From Emmonsiellopsis sp. PD_33 (Eukaryota > Ascomycota > Eurotiomycetes > Onygenales > Ajellomycetaceae): a DNA stretch of 64,000 bases. Each line of letters opens with the position of its first letter. Within the stretch, counting starts at the first letter, position 1. Positions 39,981 through 51,415 of the stretch are shown here, in pieces. Under the pieces are notes generated by a model. The model saw only the letters and a list, made by a program, of their open reading frames with translations. It was not told the DNA's origin and made no database searches. The stretch covers positions 1 through 64,000 of the forward strand of contig JANTQF010000030.1 of NCBI GenBank assembly GCA_032988165.1, read 5' to 3'. Position numbers and translations under genes: made by a program.

Positions 39981-40494
39981 CTTCTCACTGTTAATCTCAA
40001 TTTTTAGTGGCAGAGCTGATGCTTTTCCTGACTGAGTTCAACAATGTGTGATGAAGTTTAATCAAGCATGCTTAGAAGGCATATATTAATGGAGAAATAA
40101 ATAGACAAGTGATTCTTATTTATAAATGAGAAATAGGTCAACAATGATGATAATATCTATATCTTTTTGCAGGTAGAGATTTAGGGACTCAAGGAAGAGA
40201 AAGAACTGCAAGATCTACTGCAGATTTTTCTTCTCACTAGAGTCTGTATTTATTGAGGAGTGACTTAATGGATTTAATAGTTCAGCAGGTCCATTCTTCA
40301 AAGTTTTCTTCTGGCAGTATTACCATTGGTGTAGCCACAAGGCTGCAGGCCTGCTCCAACCAAATGAGCCTATCACAAACTGAAATAAGAGAATTACATT
40401 GAGTAACACACTTAATAAAAGAAAAGGAAAAAGGAGAAAGAAACTTAGTATAGTCATCTGTATCAACACTGCCATCTATTCATCCATTCATGTT

Positions 40495-40512
40495 TCCAAT
40501 CATGTGCACCAA
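40495..40512 (-). promoter_or_regulatory. Primer binding site of the A/B family
   Basis: On the minus strand, directly after the LTR end CTTCA, the sequence reads TTGGTGCACATGATTGG. TGG one base inside the LTR is the usual start of a tRNA-primed PBS. The tRNA was not identified. In body A the site has decayed to GTGTGCACA (29431-29439). Confidence 0.6.
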
Positions 40513-40833
40513 TGAAGTGGGGACAGAGTGTGCACATCAGGCAGCACTAAACAGAGCAGCAGCAAACACAAGAAAAGAACTGATATCAATGTCAAAGCAG
40601 AGGAATGTATTGGCAATTTATAGTACAAAACAACACAGTAATAGAATGATAAGGCAACACACAAAAGAAACAAAAGATCTATCTCAAAGAAACATACACA
40701 TGCATGAGAAAACCATGAATGAAACAGATGATGTCTCACAATGAAAGGAAAATATCTATCTTCATGGCTGTGCTTGGTGGTGAAAAAGCCTCAGTAAAAA
40801 ATTGATCTGACTCAACAGTAGATCCCCACCACA
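40513..40833 (-). repeat. LTR3 of the A/B family
   Basis: 321 bp, 5' LTR of body B. TGAAGTGGGG...CCCCACCACA on the plus strand. Confidence 0.9.
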
Positions 40834-40840
40834 ACACCAA

Positions 40841-41159
40841 TGAAGTAGGGACAGGGTGTGCACATCAGGTGGCACCAAACAGGGCAGCAGCAAACACAAG
40901 AAAAGAATTGATATCAATATCAAAGGAGAGGAATGTATTGGCAATCTATAGTACAAAACAACACAGTAATAGAATGATAAGGTAACATACAAAAGAAACA
41001 AAAGATCTATCTCAAAGAAGCATACACATGCATGAGAAATCCACAAATAAACAGATGATATCTTACAATGAAAGGAATATATCTATCTTCATGGCTGTGC
41101 TTGGTAGTGAAAAGCCTCAGTGAAAAATTGATCCAACTCAATGGCAGATCCCCACCACA
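40841..41159 (-). repeat. LTR4 of the A/B family
   Basis: 319 bp, separated from LTR3 by ACACCAA only. That 7-mer is what remains of the PBS side of a third body (complement TTGGTGT). Followed by the TSD CTAG at 41160-41163. Confidence 0.9.
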
Positions 41160-41163
41160 CTAG

Positions 41164-41313
41164 TAGTATCTTATGTGCTGGAAAAATACAATAGAGGTAG
41201 AGAATTCCTGGGAGAACATGAAAAACCTTAAGAATGTGTAGGACCTGATTAATGAGTTCAATATGCAGTTTGATTACAAGGTAATGAAGCTGAAGCACTG
41301 TCAACCCAAGTAA
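41164..41313 (+). pseudogene. C pol, 3' end (rest of chromodomain)
   Basis: Continues C pol after the array: YL(V)YWKN, then an Asn/Glu-rich helix (ENLKNV type), ending at TAA 41311-41313. In uninterrupted copy D the same domain reads FNG..QYLVHWKNMIEAENSWE. Confidence 0.8.
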
Positions 41314-41469
41314 TAATTAATCTATATATAGAAAGAGGAGAAGAGAAAGGATAAATTTCTGAAAATTAAATCTCATTATTTCATACTAATATTAAAAGCC
41401 CTGAGGGGTGCAGCAGACAAAAAACAAACTAAAAAATGCTAGAGAAAAACTGAAGCATATACTATGTCT

Positions 41470-42298
41470 AACCCAGAGGAGCAGCTGCATTGTGCCAGTA
41501 TATTTGGGCTTGTCTAATAGATTCTTAAAGTGATTTAATTGCTCAGCTGTGTTAATTAACTCCATAGTATTTGTATATGCATTAATGAGAACCTACAGCA
41601 CAGTTAGCAATTGATTTTTTTCTTTTCAAATTAACTGTGGGAAAACTCATTATCTCACAGTGATGATGGTACTATGCACACCAAGAACAGTAAGTTGCAT
41701 ATGAACTCTTAAGAGAGTAATAAAATACCTTCATATCAGCCTTAATGGTTAGATGGTGAATATACTTCCCATACTATTTCAGTAAGTGTAGGCTCTTAAT
41801 GAATCTCTTCTAGTACTTATTCTTCTTCTCAGCCTTCTTCTCATTATCATCATTATCATCATCCTCATCCTTGTCCTCCTAATTCTTATTCTTATCCTTG
41901 TTATTACCATTATCCTCTGGGGCCTGTATGATGAGCTATGCAAAATCTCTGGCCAACCAGGTAGCAGATGTCAGGGCAGTGGGGGTAAGAGCAAAATGAA
42001 TTAGAGTAGTAAGGGGTATAGGGGCAGATAGATAGCTGAGCATGCAGGGAGAAGTAGTAGTAGCAGAAGATGGTGCAGGAGCACATACAGAAGAGGGGCT
42101 GTGAGAGAAGATAAAAGGAGAATCTCTGTGATGAGAGGGTGTGACTAGGGGGAGGTACAATGAAGTTTGAGGACCCTGAAGTGAAGAAGCACTGTGCAGG
42201 GAGATAGCTGGCCCTGTAAGGAGGTCAGAAGAGGAAAGAGAGCCTGATGGCACATACTCTCTATACACATGTGATGATGTGGGAGTTTAGAAGGCTAT
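41470..42298 (-). pseudogene. C antisense ORF (damaged)
   Basis: Counterpart of the antisense frame in X and D. The start is ATA (42298-42296) instead of ATG; WLARDFA is at about 41940-41960, and the Asp/Glu/Lys/Asn-rich linker at about 41830-41930. The distal part is lost through a 162-bp deletion between CCCAG repeats (junction about 41472) and a one-base insertion in the T run near 41615. Not functional. Confidence 0.6.
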
Positions 42299-42968
42299 TT
42301 TGAATTGATATTTTTTTGTTTTGAACTACTAAAATACATCTATTAGCAATTTCTATGATATGGTATCTTGACAACATGAAAGAAGCAAAGAAAAGCAGCA
42401 TATTGCACTCAGGCAATACTATACAGTTATAATATGTGAAAAGCAAAATAATCATCTAACTGTGTGAATGTGCATCCAGGCTGAGTAATCTAAAAATAGA
42501 GTGCAACCAGTGTGCAAAGCATTCATAAACCAGTGGAAGACATCATAGATGCTTAGACAAAAGGATACTATACTAGAGTAGATGATGAGCAGGATAGTGG
42601 ATCAAATTATAATGCTGATATTTGATAGAGAAAATAAAAGAACACAACAAAGCAGAGGGTATATATATTCATAGCTGTGCACCAAATCACCTACCCACCA
42701 TTACCCAGGCACCTGATCATAGAAAATAAACATTAACTGCATTATGTGCTGAATCATCTAGCAACAAAATCACTAATTCCTATAATATGATTAGCCTGCA
42801 GAATATAGAACTACCTAACTGTAATAATCTGAATCTTTTATTAAGTGTAATAGCCTGAACCTTTTACAATATGTAACAGCCTGAACCTTCTACAATGTGC
42901 ATTATACATTGGCCTGATTCTTTAGTTATAACATGGAAAATTCATGAATCTGCTGGAGGCCAGCTTCT

Positions 42969-42983
42969 AAAGGAGGAAGCAGT
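42969..42983 (+). promoter_or_regulatory. C polypurine tract
   Basis: AAAGGAGGAAGCAGT immediately upstream of the 3' LTR; D has AAAGGGAGGGGCAGT and X the complement of ACTGCCCCCCCCTTT-like sequence at the same place. Confidence 0.75.
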
Positions 42984-43302
42984 TGTAATGTATAAAGAAG
43001 ACTGTATGTCACATATAGATTAACTACACCCTTGGACCTCAGATCTTAGACCTTGGGCTCAGCAGTGCATCTGATAGTGTGCCTGGCAATGTGCATGTAG
43101 TGCACACTTAGTAGCTAGCTATTGATATATATGCTATGCAGGTTTCTTATGAAAAGAACCAGCAAACAGTCCTATTACTATATGACCCCTATGTTTGAAA
43201 TATACATACATTTTTACCTGTCTATTCCTGTCACACTGTTCAATAACTCATAGTCCACCTTTTTGAATCAAAAAGCCTTTATATTTGATGCTGGACATTA
43301 CA
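42984..43302 (+). repeat. C 3' LTR (319 bp)
   Basis: TGTAATGTAT...GGACATTACA, followed by TSD AATAT (43303-43307). Confidence 0.92.
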
Positions 43303-43307
43303 AATAT

Positions 43308-43633
43308 CTGGATGTTACAGACACACTTGAGTTCTAATTAGAAGAGAATAGTATTGATCTAGCTCTATTTTATCTTAATGCTATTTATACTAATTATAAA
43401 GCTAAGGAAATTAATATGATCTATATGAAATATATATTTACTAAGTTTTATATATAATTTGTAGGTGTATAGATGTTCCAGCACTATATGCACATACTTA
43501 CAGTACTTTTCCTCTGAGTTTGAGTAGATAATAATGTCATTCAGATAGATAACATAGCAGATATTTAGAAGATTACTTAGAGCCTTATTGATATAGAATT
43601 GAAATATTACTGATGCATTTATCAGTCCAAAAG
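43308..43633 (-). pseudogene. X pol, RT fragment between C and D
   Basis: Minus-strand RT core: VIYLNDIIIYSNSEEK near 43550-43500 with the catalytic Asp changed to Asn, then the thumb segment (KLSKYIFHIDHINFLSFIIS). It joins 7560 on one side and 60239 on the other once C and D are removed. Confidence 0.85.
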
Positions 43634-43952
43634 TGTAACACACAAAGGAGACTGTGTGTCACATGTAGATCAACTGTGCCCTCAGACCTCAGATCTTGGA
43701 CCTTGGGCTCAGCAGTGTGCCTGATAGTGTGCCTGGCAATGCACATATGGTGCACACTTAGTAGCTAGCTATTGATATATATGCTATGCAGATTTCTTAT
43801 GAAAAGAACCAGCAAACAATCCTATTACTATATAACCCCTACATTTGAAATATACATACATTTTTACCTGTCTATTCCCATTACACTGTTCAACAACTCA
43901 TAGTCCACCTTTTCAAATTAAAAAGTCTTTATATTCAATACTGAACATTACA
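43634..43952 (+). repeat. D 5' LTR (319 bp)
   Basis: TGTAACACAC...TGAACATTACA; followed by the leader GTTTTATTTACTCACTCCTG, a more mutated version of the C leader. Confidence 0.92.
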
Positions 43953-43995
43953 GTTTTATTTACTCACTCCTGAGTGAATAGTCTGTTGGAAATAG

Positions 43996-45204
43996 ATGAA
44001 CAACAACAAGATAGCTCATGGAAAGACTGCAAATAACTGTAGGGGAACCCCCTAAGTGCACACTGACCTCTCTATGCAGCAAGGGACTAGTAATAATAAA
44101 CTATGACTTAAACCTCCACAGGATCCTCTGCAGGAATCCAACTGCAAATCAACTGCAGGCAATGAAGGGTCAGATGATAAAGATCCATACCTGCCTGCTG
44201 TGCAGCTACATATAATTGAAGAACACATCAAAGAGCTATAGATGTAACAGAAAATCTAAAAGGCAGAGTGCATGATGAAGGTGTTGGAGGACCAACTAGT
44301 ACAAGATGAATTAATGAATTAAGAGGTAGCTATACTAATTATGCAGGAGAAGATCATAGCTCAAAATTAAACCTTAAAAAGGCCTTATACAGAAATGACC
44401 CAGTTACCCTACTGAACTATCTATTTAAAGGTTGATACATTCTTCAAATATCAAGAAAAAAGTATGTTAGAGCTTGAAGATTTCATCATCCAAACTAAAA
44501 TAGAATTTAAATGCAATAAAGACTACTACACTGTCAAAAAACATTACATTCAGGATGCTACACAGAAGCTCATCATAGAACCTCTCCACTAATGAGATAC
44601 TTTCCACAAGAATTACAAAGTAAATCCAGAGAATTCATTACTCATCTAGAAAGACCTCTGTGTACAGTTATAATTATATCTCATGGATTCAGATGTGCTC
44701 TAACAGCAATCAACCAAGAGATATATAGATACATGATAATGAAACAATTAATTCATTCAAAATTTCATCAAGTATCTCCTCAATCTGGAGAAATATCTGC
44801 CCTATAAGATTCAGGAGGAACAGCACAGTTCTGACCTAATGAATCACTACTGAGAGGAAATTCAGATTCATGTGCACCTAATGAAGAGAGATCCTAAGAA
44901 TTATAAAGAGACACTGGCATTTCTATGCAAGATGGAGTAGTATTATAAGGATTAAAAGCTGTTCTCATTCAAGCAGGAAATCACTGTAAATTCACTGCAC
45001 AAGAAGAAGTCTTTTGATTCCCAGATAAAAATAGAGTCTGAAAGGGAAAAATTTCTAAACTGCATATTTAAAGGCTGATTCTTATAACCCAAGTTCACCT
45101 CTTACCTTAAGTGCTCTTACTGTGATAAATCAGGCCACATTTCTGATGACTACTGGGAACTTCATTCTGAAAAGCACATAAAGAAGTGCAAGTCAAAAAA
45201 CTAG
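43996..45204 (+). pseudogene. D gag
   Basis: 1209-nt frame, ATG 43996 (MNNNKIAHGK) to TAG 45202-45204. CCHC knuckle at 45112-45153: C-S-Y-C-D-K-S-G-H-I-S-D-D-Y, complete except the last Cys, now Tyr. A central capsid-like region includes MLELEDFIIQ near 44470. Stops of the deamination class; frame unbroken. Confidence 0.83.
45195..45201 (+). promoter_or_regulatory. -1 frameshift heptamer A AAA AAC (copy D)
   Basis: Gag codons TCA AAA AAC TAG. This class of heptamer supports strong tandem slippage in retroviruses. Pol continues in the -1 frame (CTA GAT TTC...). Confidence 0.78.
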
Positions 45205-48200
45205 ATTTCTCAGTGCTGAGCACTGCTGTAGTACTAGGAGTGGATAAGACAGAATAGAGGCACAGCAAAGAAGTAATGATAATTAAGATATAACTAGAAA
45301 CCCCCCAAGGATTAGTCATTACCTGGGCACTTATCAACTCAGGTGCAGAAGTAAATTTTGTGAGCTAAAAATGAGCAAAAATGCACTTTAGAAAAGACAG
45401 TAAAGATTCACACTGGATCAATGCAATTAATAGACACTGGGTTATAGCCTACAACTAATATAAGGTGTACACACATGCAATTGATAATAAGGGACTCTCT
45501 CACAACCAGAGCTTTTACTTTGAAGTAGTGAATATAAAAGGCTACAATGTCATCCTGAGATTCCCCTGGCTCAAAACTGTGAATCCTAACATTCAATGAT
45601 CAAAATCACACTAAACATATTATACACTGCATGTCAACAACATCAAGATCATCACCATGAAACAGGTAGATGCAGTAGTCAGGGTTGAATGCATAACTTA
45701 TATTATCCACCCACATCAACTAGAAGGGGACAAACTGATTGCTCTGTTCAGTACAGTTCTAAATGAGGAGTTAGTAATATCAGAAGCTTACCATGAATAT
45801 GAAGACATTTTCTCAGAAGTTACAGTAGAACTACTTTCAGAACATACATAATATGATCATTCAATTAATTTAATATCTGGAAAAAAACCTTCTTACTGAT
45901 CAATCTACAACCTCTCTATTAAAGAACTAGAGGTGCTGTGCAAATATCTGGAATCTAGTCTGAAAAAAGAATGAATACACCTATTAAAAAGCCCTGTAAG
46001 TGTACTAATATTTTTCATTTCAAAAAAAGATGGAACCATACACCTTTATGTAGACTACTACAGGCTCAATACTATCAGCATAAAGAATTAATATCCTCTC
46101 CTCTTGATCAGCAAAATGATTGACAGGCTGGCCAGTATAAAGATTTACTTGTAGTTAGATCTCTGCAATGCATATCACCAACTGCACATACATAAAGGTG
46201 ACAAGTGGAAAATAGCTTTTCAAATGCACTATAACCATTTTAAATACCAAGTAGTCCTCTTTGAACTCACAAACACACCAATAACATTCTAATTCTATAT
46301 TAATAAGGCTCTGAGTAATCTTCTAGATATCTACTGTATTATCTACCTGAATGACATTATCATCTACTTAAACTCAGAGGAAGAGCACCATAAGTATGTG
46401 CATATAATGCTGAAACACCTGCACACCTATAAATTATATGTAAAGCTCAGTAAATACACATTCCACATGGATCACATCAATTTTCTTGGCTTTATAATCA
46501 GCATGAACAGCATTAAGATAGAATAGAGCTGAATTGATACTATCTTCTTCTAATCAGAACTCAAGTATGTCTGTGATATCCAGATATTTCTAGAGTTTGT
46601 AAATTTTTACTATCATTTTATAGATAGATTCACAGCAAAAGCACAGCTCTTATCTACACTCATAAAGAGCATAATATGAAAAGGCTAGAACTGAAAGACA
46701 ATCCTCCTTAATGCTAATGCACAGAAAGTTTTTCAAGAGCTGAAAAGTACATTCATAAAGGCTCTGATCCTTATACACTTCAATCTGAATTAAAAACTTT
46801 AAGTGGAGCTAGACATATTAGGTTTCATGCTAAATGCAATCCTCTCACAGTTAAATCTGAATGATGGATAATAGCATCCAATTGTATATTATTTATGAGG
46901 CTTATCATCAGTGAAGTATAACTATAGTATGTACAATCAGGAACTCCTCACTATTCTCATGACATTCAAATAATAATGCTACTACCTGCATGGTACATAT
47001 TTCTCCATGATAGTTTTATCTGACCATGCCAACCTACAACATTTCATGATAATAATAGAATTAGTCAGATATCAGATATAATAAATGGAAATACTCTTTA
47101 CATTCAACTTTACCATTGAGTATCATCTAGAGATGAAGAATTCCACAGATGCACCTAGTCATTATCCTAACTATAAAGAGAATGCTTCAAGGTAAATATT
47201 ATTATCAATAATTCAAGAAAAGCTTCTTCAAAGAATGTTTCAAATACTGGACATAGATGTACAGATACAGTTAGAAGACCTCAGTCAGTAAATAACCAAC
47301 ATGATAGTGCATTTAAAACTACTAAATAATAAGGAAAATGCAATTTGCATTGGTGCACTTGCTTCCTATGCATATTGAAATGTGTGTGCAGATGAGAGAC
47401 ACATTACCAGTAATATAAGAAGGCTAACTCACCTGATACTACAGATATTAATTAATATAGTTATGGAATCTGATATAGCTTATGAATCCTCCCTTGCTGA
47501 ACCCATTATGAAATTCCTGCACCACATGCAAGCTTAGAACACTAAGCACACTGAGGTGCACAGAAGGATGAAAGTAAGTAAAATAGATAAAACTAAGTAC
47601 TTAAACTGAATGATCAACTAAGATGATCTACTTCATCATAAGGGTTGTATTTCCATCTCTATAAATCAAGTGACAAGGGATGAGATTATAAAATTAAATC
47701 ATGATGATCCTCAAGAGGGACATTTTGATATTAAGTGCACTCTTGAGTGTGTCTGGAGGAAATACTTTTGATGTGGTATGACAATGGACATTTAGGAATA
47801 TATATACACCTATGATATCTGCCAACAGGTTAAGATGCACCATCACAAGAAATATAGCTAATTAGAACTACTTTCTATTCTCACCTCTTCTTTTGAAATG
47901 ATGATAATAAATTTCATTGTCAAACTCTTACCATTCAAGTAGAACAGCAAGATTTATGATTCAATCATAGTATTTATAGATAAATTAATTAAGTATGTAG
48001 TTTACAAATCAGTCAATAAAGGTATAAGTACACCAGAGCTTGTAAATCTGATATTTGACACCTTCATCAGATTTTTCAGTTACTCACATCATTGGGTAAC
48101 AGATCACACTGGGATATTCAGCTCCAGCAAATACTGATTAATACTCTACTACCTTCTGAAAGTGTGCTAACAGTTAATGACTGCATTCCACCCTCAAACA

Positions 48201-48997
48201 GACAGTCAAACTGAAAGGTAGAATTAGATACTCAAGCACTACCTGCACATCTACTGTAACTTCTATCAGGATAACTAGGCTAGATAGTTGCTACTAGCAC
48301 AGTTCTCCTACAACACCTCTGCACATAGTATCCTCAAGATGTCCCCTGTAGAAGTGCTGATGGGTTTTCAACCTGAACTGCATTTTAACATTGAATTAGA
48401 CATCAATATAGAGGGAGAGAAGTGCAGGAGGCAACAAAACATGTGCATTATATAGGAGAAGTATGAAACAACCTGCAAGAATCTCTTCTGAAGGCCCAGG
48501 AAACACAGAAAAAATACTATGATTAGTATCATAAGAAGAAGTATTTCACAGTTAGAGATTAGATCATACTACACTCAAAAAACATCAGCACATTACATCT
48601 AAGTTCAAAGCTAAACCATCATCAACTCAGCTCTTTCAAAATCATCAACAAGTGAGAAAAATAGGCATACAAACTGAAACTTACATCACAATATAAAGAT
48701 ATACATCTCATTTTTCATATCTCATTGCTTGAACCATACCATGCACAGTACAGCAAAATCCTGGAGGCCAAATCAATGATGATAGATGGAGTCAAGGAGT
48801 TCAAAATTGAAGAGATCCTAGGGAAGTACAACTATTTCAATGGCTAGTAGTATCTTGTGCACTGGAAAAATATGATAGAGGCAGAGAATTCCTGGGAAAA
48901 TGCAGAAAACCTTGAGAATGTGCAGAACCTAGTTGATAAGTTTAATGTGTAGTTTGATTATAAGGCAATGAAGCTGAAGTGCTATCAACCCAAGTAA
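45201..48997 (+). pseudogene. D pol (protease, RT, RNase H, integrase, chromodomain)
   Basis: Protease: ALINSGAEVNF (Asn codon 45336, was Asp). RT: SKKDGTIHLYVDYY near 46020 and YLND at 46344-46355. RNase H to about 47180. Integrase: zinc region near 47700-47850, MIINFIVKLL (first catalytic Asp now Asn) near 47895, WVTDHTGIF near 48095, QTDSQTER near 48200. Chromodomain 48788-48955 (GVKEFKIEEIL...QYLVHWKNMIEAENSWE) and stop TAA at 48995. A one-base deletion near 48410 relative to C shifts the last part into another frame. Otherwise transitions only. Confidence 0.88.
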
Positions 48998-49204
48998 TAA
49001 CTAGCCTGTATATAGGAAGAAGAGAAGAGAAAGGACAAGTTTCTAAAAATCAAATCTTATTATTTCATACTAATATTAAAAGTCCTGAGGGGCACAGCAG
49101 ACAAAAAAACAAACTAAAAAATGCCAGAGAAAAACTAGAGTGTACATCACATTTAACCCAGGGGGGCAGGCTATTTTCACTAAAGTCAGAATCAATCAAG
49201 CACA

Positions 49205-50143
49205 TCAAGACAGAATAATTATATTTACATAAAGAATCAGGGTAACATCAAATAACTCCTCTACCTCCTCCAACACTTTCTTATATCAAATGGCTGCTTG
49301 GCCCTATCACCACTGAATCCCAGAGAGTAGCTGCATTGCACCAGTATACTTAGACTTATTCAACAGGTTCTCAAAGTAATTTAATTGCTTAGTTGCATTG
49401 ATCAACTCCATGGCATCTACATACACATTAATAGGAACCTATGATGCAGTTAGTAATTGATTTTTTCTTTTCAAATTAACTGTGGGAAAACTCACTATCT
49501 TACAGTAATAATAGTACTATACATACTAAGAATAGGAAGTTACATGTGGATCCTCAGAAGGGTAATAAAACACCTCCATGCCAGTCTTGATAATTAGATG
49601 ATAGATACACTCCCTACTCTATTTCAGTAAGTATAGACTCTCAGTAGATCTTTTCCAGCACTTATCCTTCTTCTTAACTTCCTTCTCATTATTATCATCA
49701 TTATCATTCTCATTTTTATCCTTCTCATCCTTATCCTCATCCTTATTATTACTATTATCCTCTGGGGCCTGCATGGCAAGCTGCACAAAATCTCTGGCCA
49801 ACTAGGTAGTAGATGTCAGAATAGTAGGGGTGAGAGCAGGATGAATCAGGATGATAAGAGGTATAAAGGCAGATGGACAGCTGAGCATGCAGGGAGGGGC
49901 AGCAGCAGCAGAAGACAGTATAGAGGCATGTGTAGAAAGAGAGCTGCAGAAGAAGATAAAAGGGGAATCTCTACAGTAGGAAGATATAACTGAGAGAAGG
50001 CATAATAGAGTTTGAGGACTCTAAGGTGAGAGAGCACTGCACAGGAGGGTAGCTGGCCCTGTAAGAGGATTAGGAAAGAAGAGAGAGTCTAATAGCACAT
50101 GCTCTTCATGCACACACAATAATGTTGAAGTTTGAGGGGTCAT
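49205..50143 (-). pseudogene. D antisense ORF
   Basis: ATG 50143 to TGA 49205-49207, 313 codons in one frame, antisense to the element. Parts: MTPQTSTL start, Ser/Leu/Pro-rich N-terminus, LARDFVQLAMQAPED (about 49800), Asn/Asp/Glu/Lys linker, then VSFPTVNLKRKNQLL (about 49500), VPINVYVDAMELINATKQLN (about 49438-49380) and EEVEELFDVTLILY near the end. The same order is seen in X. Unknown function. Its conservation in frame across copies on opposite chromosome strands argues against a chance shadow. Confidence 0.62.
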
Positions 50144-50841
50144 TTCAAATTAATATTTTTTTTTGTTTCAGACTATCAAAGTACACCTATTAGTAATTTC
50201 TATGACATGGTACCTCAACAACATGGAAGAAGCAAAGAAAAGTAGTATATTGCACTCAGGCAATATTATGCAGTTATAATATATGAAAAGCAAAATAATC
50301 ATCTAACTGTGTGGATGTGCATCTAGGCCAGATAATCTAAAAATAGAGTGCAACTAATGTGCAAAGCATTCATAAACTAGTAGAAGACATCATAGACACT
50401 CAGATAAGAGAATACTATACTAAAGTAGATGATAAGTAGGATGATAGATCAAATTGTAATACTAACATTTAATAAAGGAAATAAAAGAACATAGTAAAGT
50501 AAAGAATATATATATTCATAGCTGTACACTAAATCATCTACTCACCATTACCTAGATGCTCAATCACAGAAAATAAACATTAACTACATTATATGCCAAA
50601 TCATCTAGCAATGAAATCACTGATTCCTGCAACATGATTAGCCTGCAGAATATGAAACTGCCTGACTGTAATAGCTTAAATCTTCTATTAAGTGTAATGG
50701 CCTGAATCTTCTATAATGTGTAATAACTCAAATCTTCTATAATGTGCAACAGCCTGAACCTTCTACAATGCATATTGTGTATTGGCCCAATTCTTTAGCT
50801 ATGACACAGAAAATCCACAAATCCACTGGAGGCCAGCTTCT

Positions 50842-50856
50842 AAAGGGAGGGGCAGT
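50842..50856 (+). promoter_or_regulatory. D polypurine tract
   Basis: AAAGGGAGGGGCAGT just upstream of the 3' LTR. Confidence 0.75.
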
Positions 50857-51162
50857 TATAATGCATAAAGGAGACTGCATGTCACATATAGATCAACTGT
50901 GCTCTTAGACCTTGGATCTCAGACCTTGAGCTCAGCAGTGCACCTGATAGTGTGCCTGGCAATGCACATGTGGTGCACACTTAGTAGCTAGCTATTGATA
51001 TATATGCTGTGCAGGTTTCTTATGAAAAGAACCAGCAAACAGTCCTATTACTATATGACCCCTACATTTGAAATATACATACATTTTTACCTGTCTATTC
51101 CTGTCACACTATTCAATGACTCATAGTCCGTCTTTTCAAATCAAAAAGCCTTTATATTCAAC
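50857..51162 (+). repeat. D 3' LTR, first 306 bp
   Basis: TATAATGCATAAAGG... (TG end mutated to TA) up to TTTATATTCAAC, where the hAT element enters. Contains one of the few CpGs in the window (near 51129). Confidence 0.9.
51155..51162. repeat. 8-bp TSD of the hAT element, left
   Basis: TATTCAAC; repeated at 60213-60220. Eight-base duplications are characteristic of hAT transposases. The uninterrupted LTRs read TTTATATTCAACACTAGAC here. Confidence 0.92.
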
Positions 51163-51185
51163 TAAAGCTGCCACTGGGATGGGAT
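51163..51185 (+). repeat. hAT left terminal inverted repeat
   Basis: 23 bp beginning TAAAGCTGCCACTGGGATGG; one mismatch with the right end. Confidence 0.92.
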
Positions 51186-51415
51186 TTCCCATGGGATTTC
51201 TCATCTCATGGTATCATGGGATGGGATGGGAAAAAATAGTTCATCTCATGGGATTTTATCTGTGGGATGGGACAAACCATGGGATTTTAAATTTTCTATG
51301 GGATGGGACATGGGATTTCAATTTTCCTATGGGATGGAACATAGGAATTCATCCTGGCTATGAGATGGGACATAGGATTTCACCTCATGGGATGAGAATT
51401 CCCATCCCACCAAGC
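51174..51415 (+). repeat. hAT left subterminal repeats
   Basis: Repeated ATGGGATGGGAC / CATGGGATTT units at irregular spacing. The mirror-image cluster lies at 59985-60202. Clusters like this are usually transposase-binding sites in hAT elements. Confidence 0.75.

Larger units (their letters stand above)
12776..41159 (-). mobile_element. Tandem LTR-retrotransposon array A/B sharing LTRs
   Basis: 28.4 kb with the order LTR1 (12776-13094), body A (with nested K), LTR2 (29440-29760), body B, LTR3 (40513-40833), 7 nt, LTR4 (40841-41159). Only the outer ends have a TSD (CTAG), so the array descends from one insertion expanded by recombination or by reverse-transcription template switching. Orientation is minus: a TGG-type primer binding site lies inside the right LTRs and a polypurine tract inside the left ones. 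Body A without K (about 10,743 bp) and body B (10,752 bp) differ by only about 9 bp in length and mostly by transitions. Confidence 0.88.
7561..43302 (+). mobile_element. Element C, M-family chromovirus hosting the A/B array
   Basis: LTRs 7561-7879 and 42984-43302 (both 319 bp) flanked by AATAT at 7556-7560 and 43303-43307. About 7.4 kb of its own sequence; the rest is the A/B array inserted at CTAG (12772-12775 and 41160-41163) inside the chromodomain. Frame is intact from the frameshift site to the insertion point, making C the best preserved pol of the family. Confidence 0.92.

Noticed and set aside
51174..51415. Telomere-like GGGATGGGAT arrays
   Set aside because: Irregular, interrupted and mirrored at the other end of a TIR element; not TTAGGG-type and not terminal.
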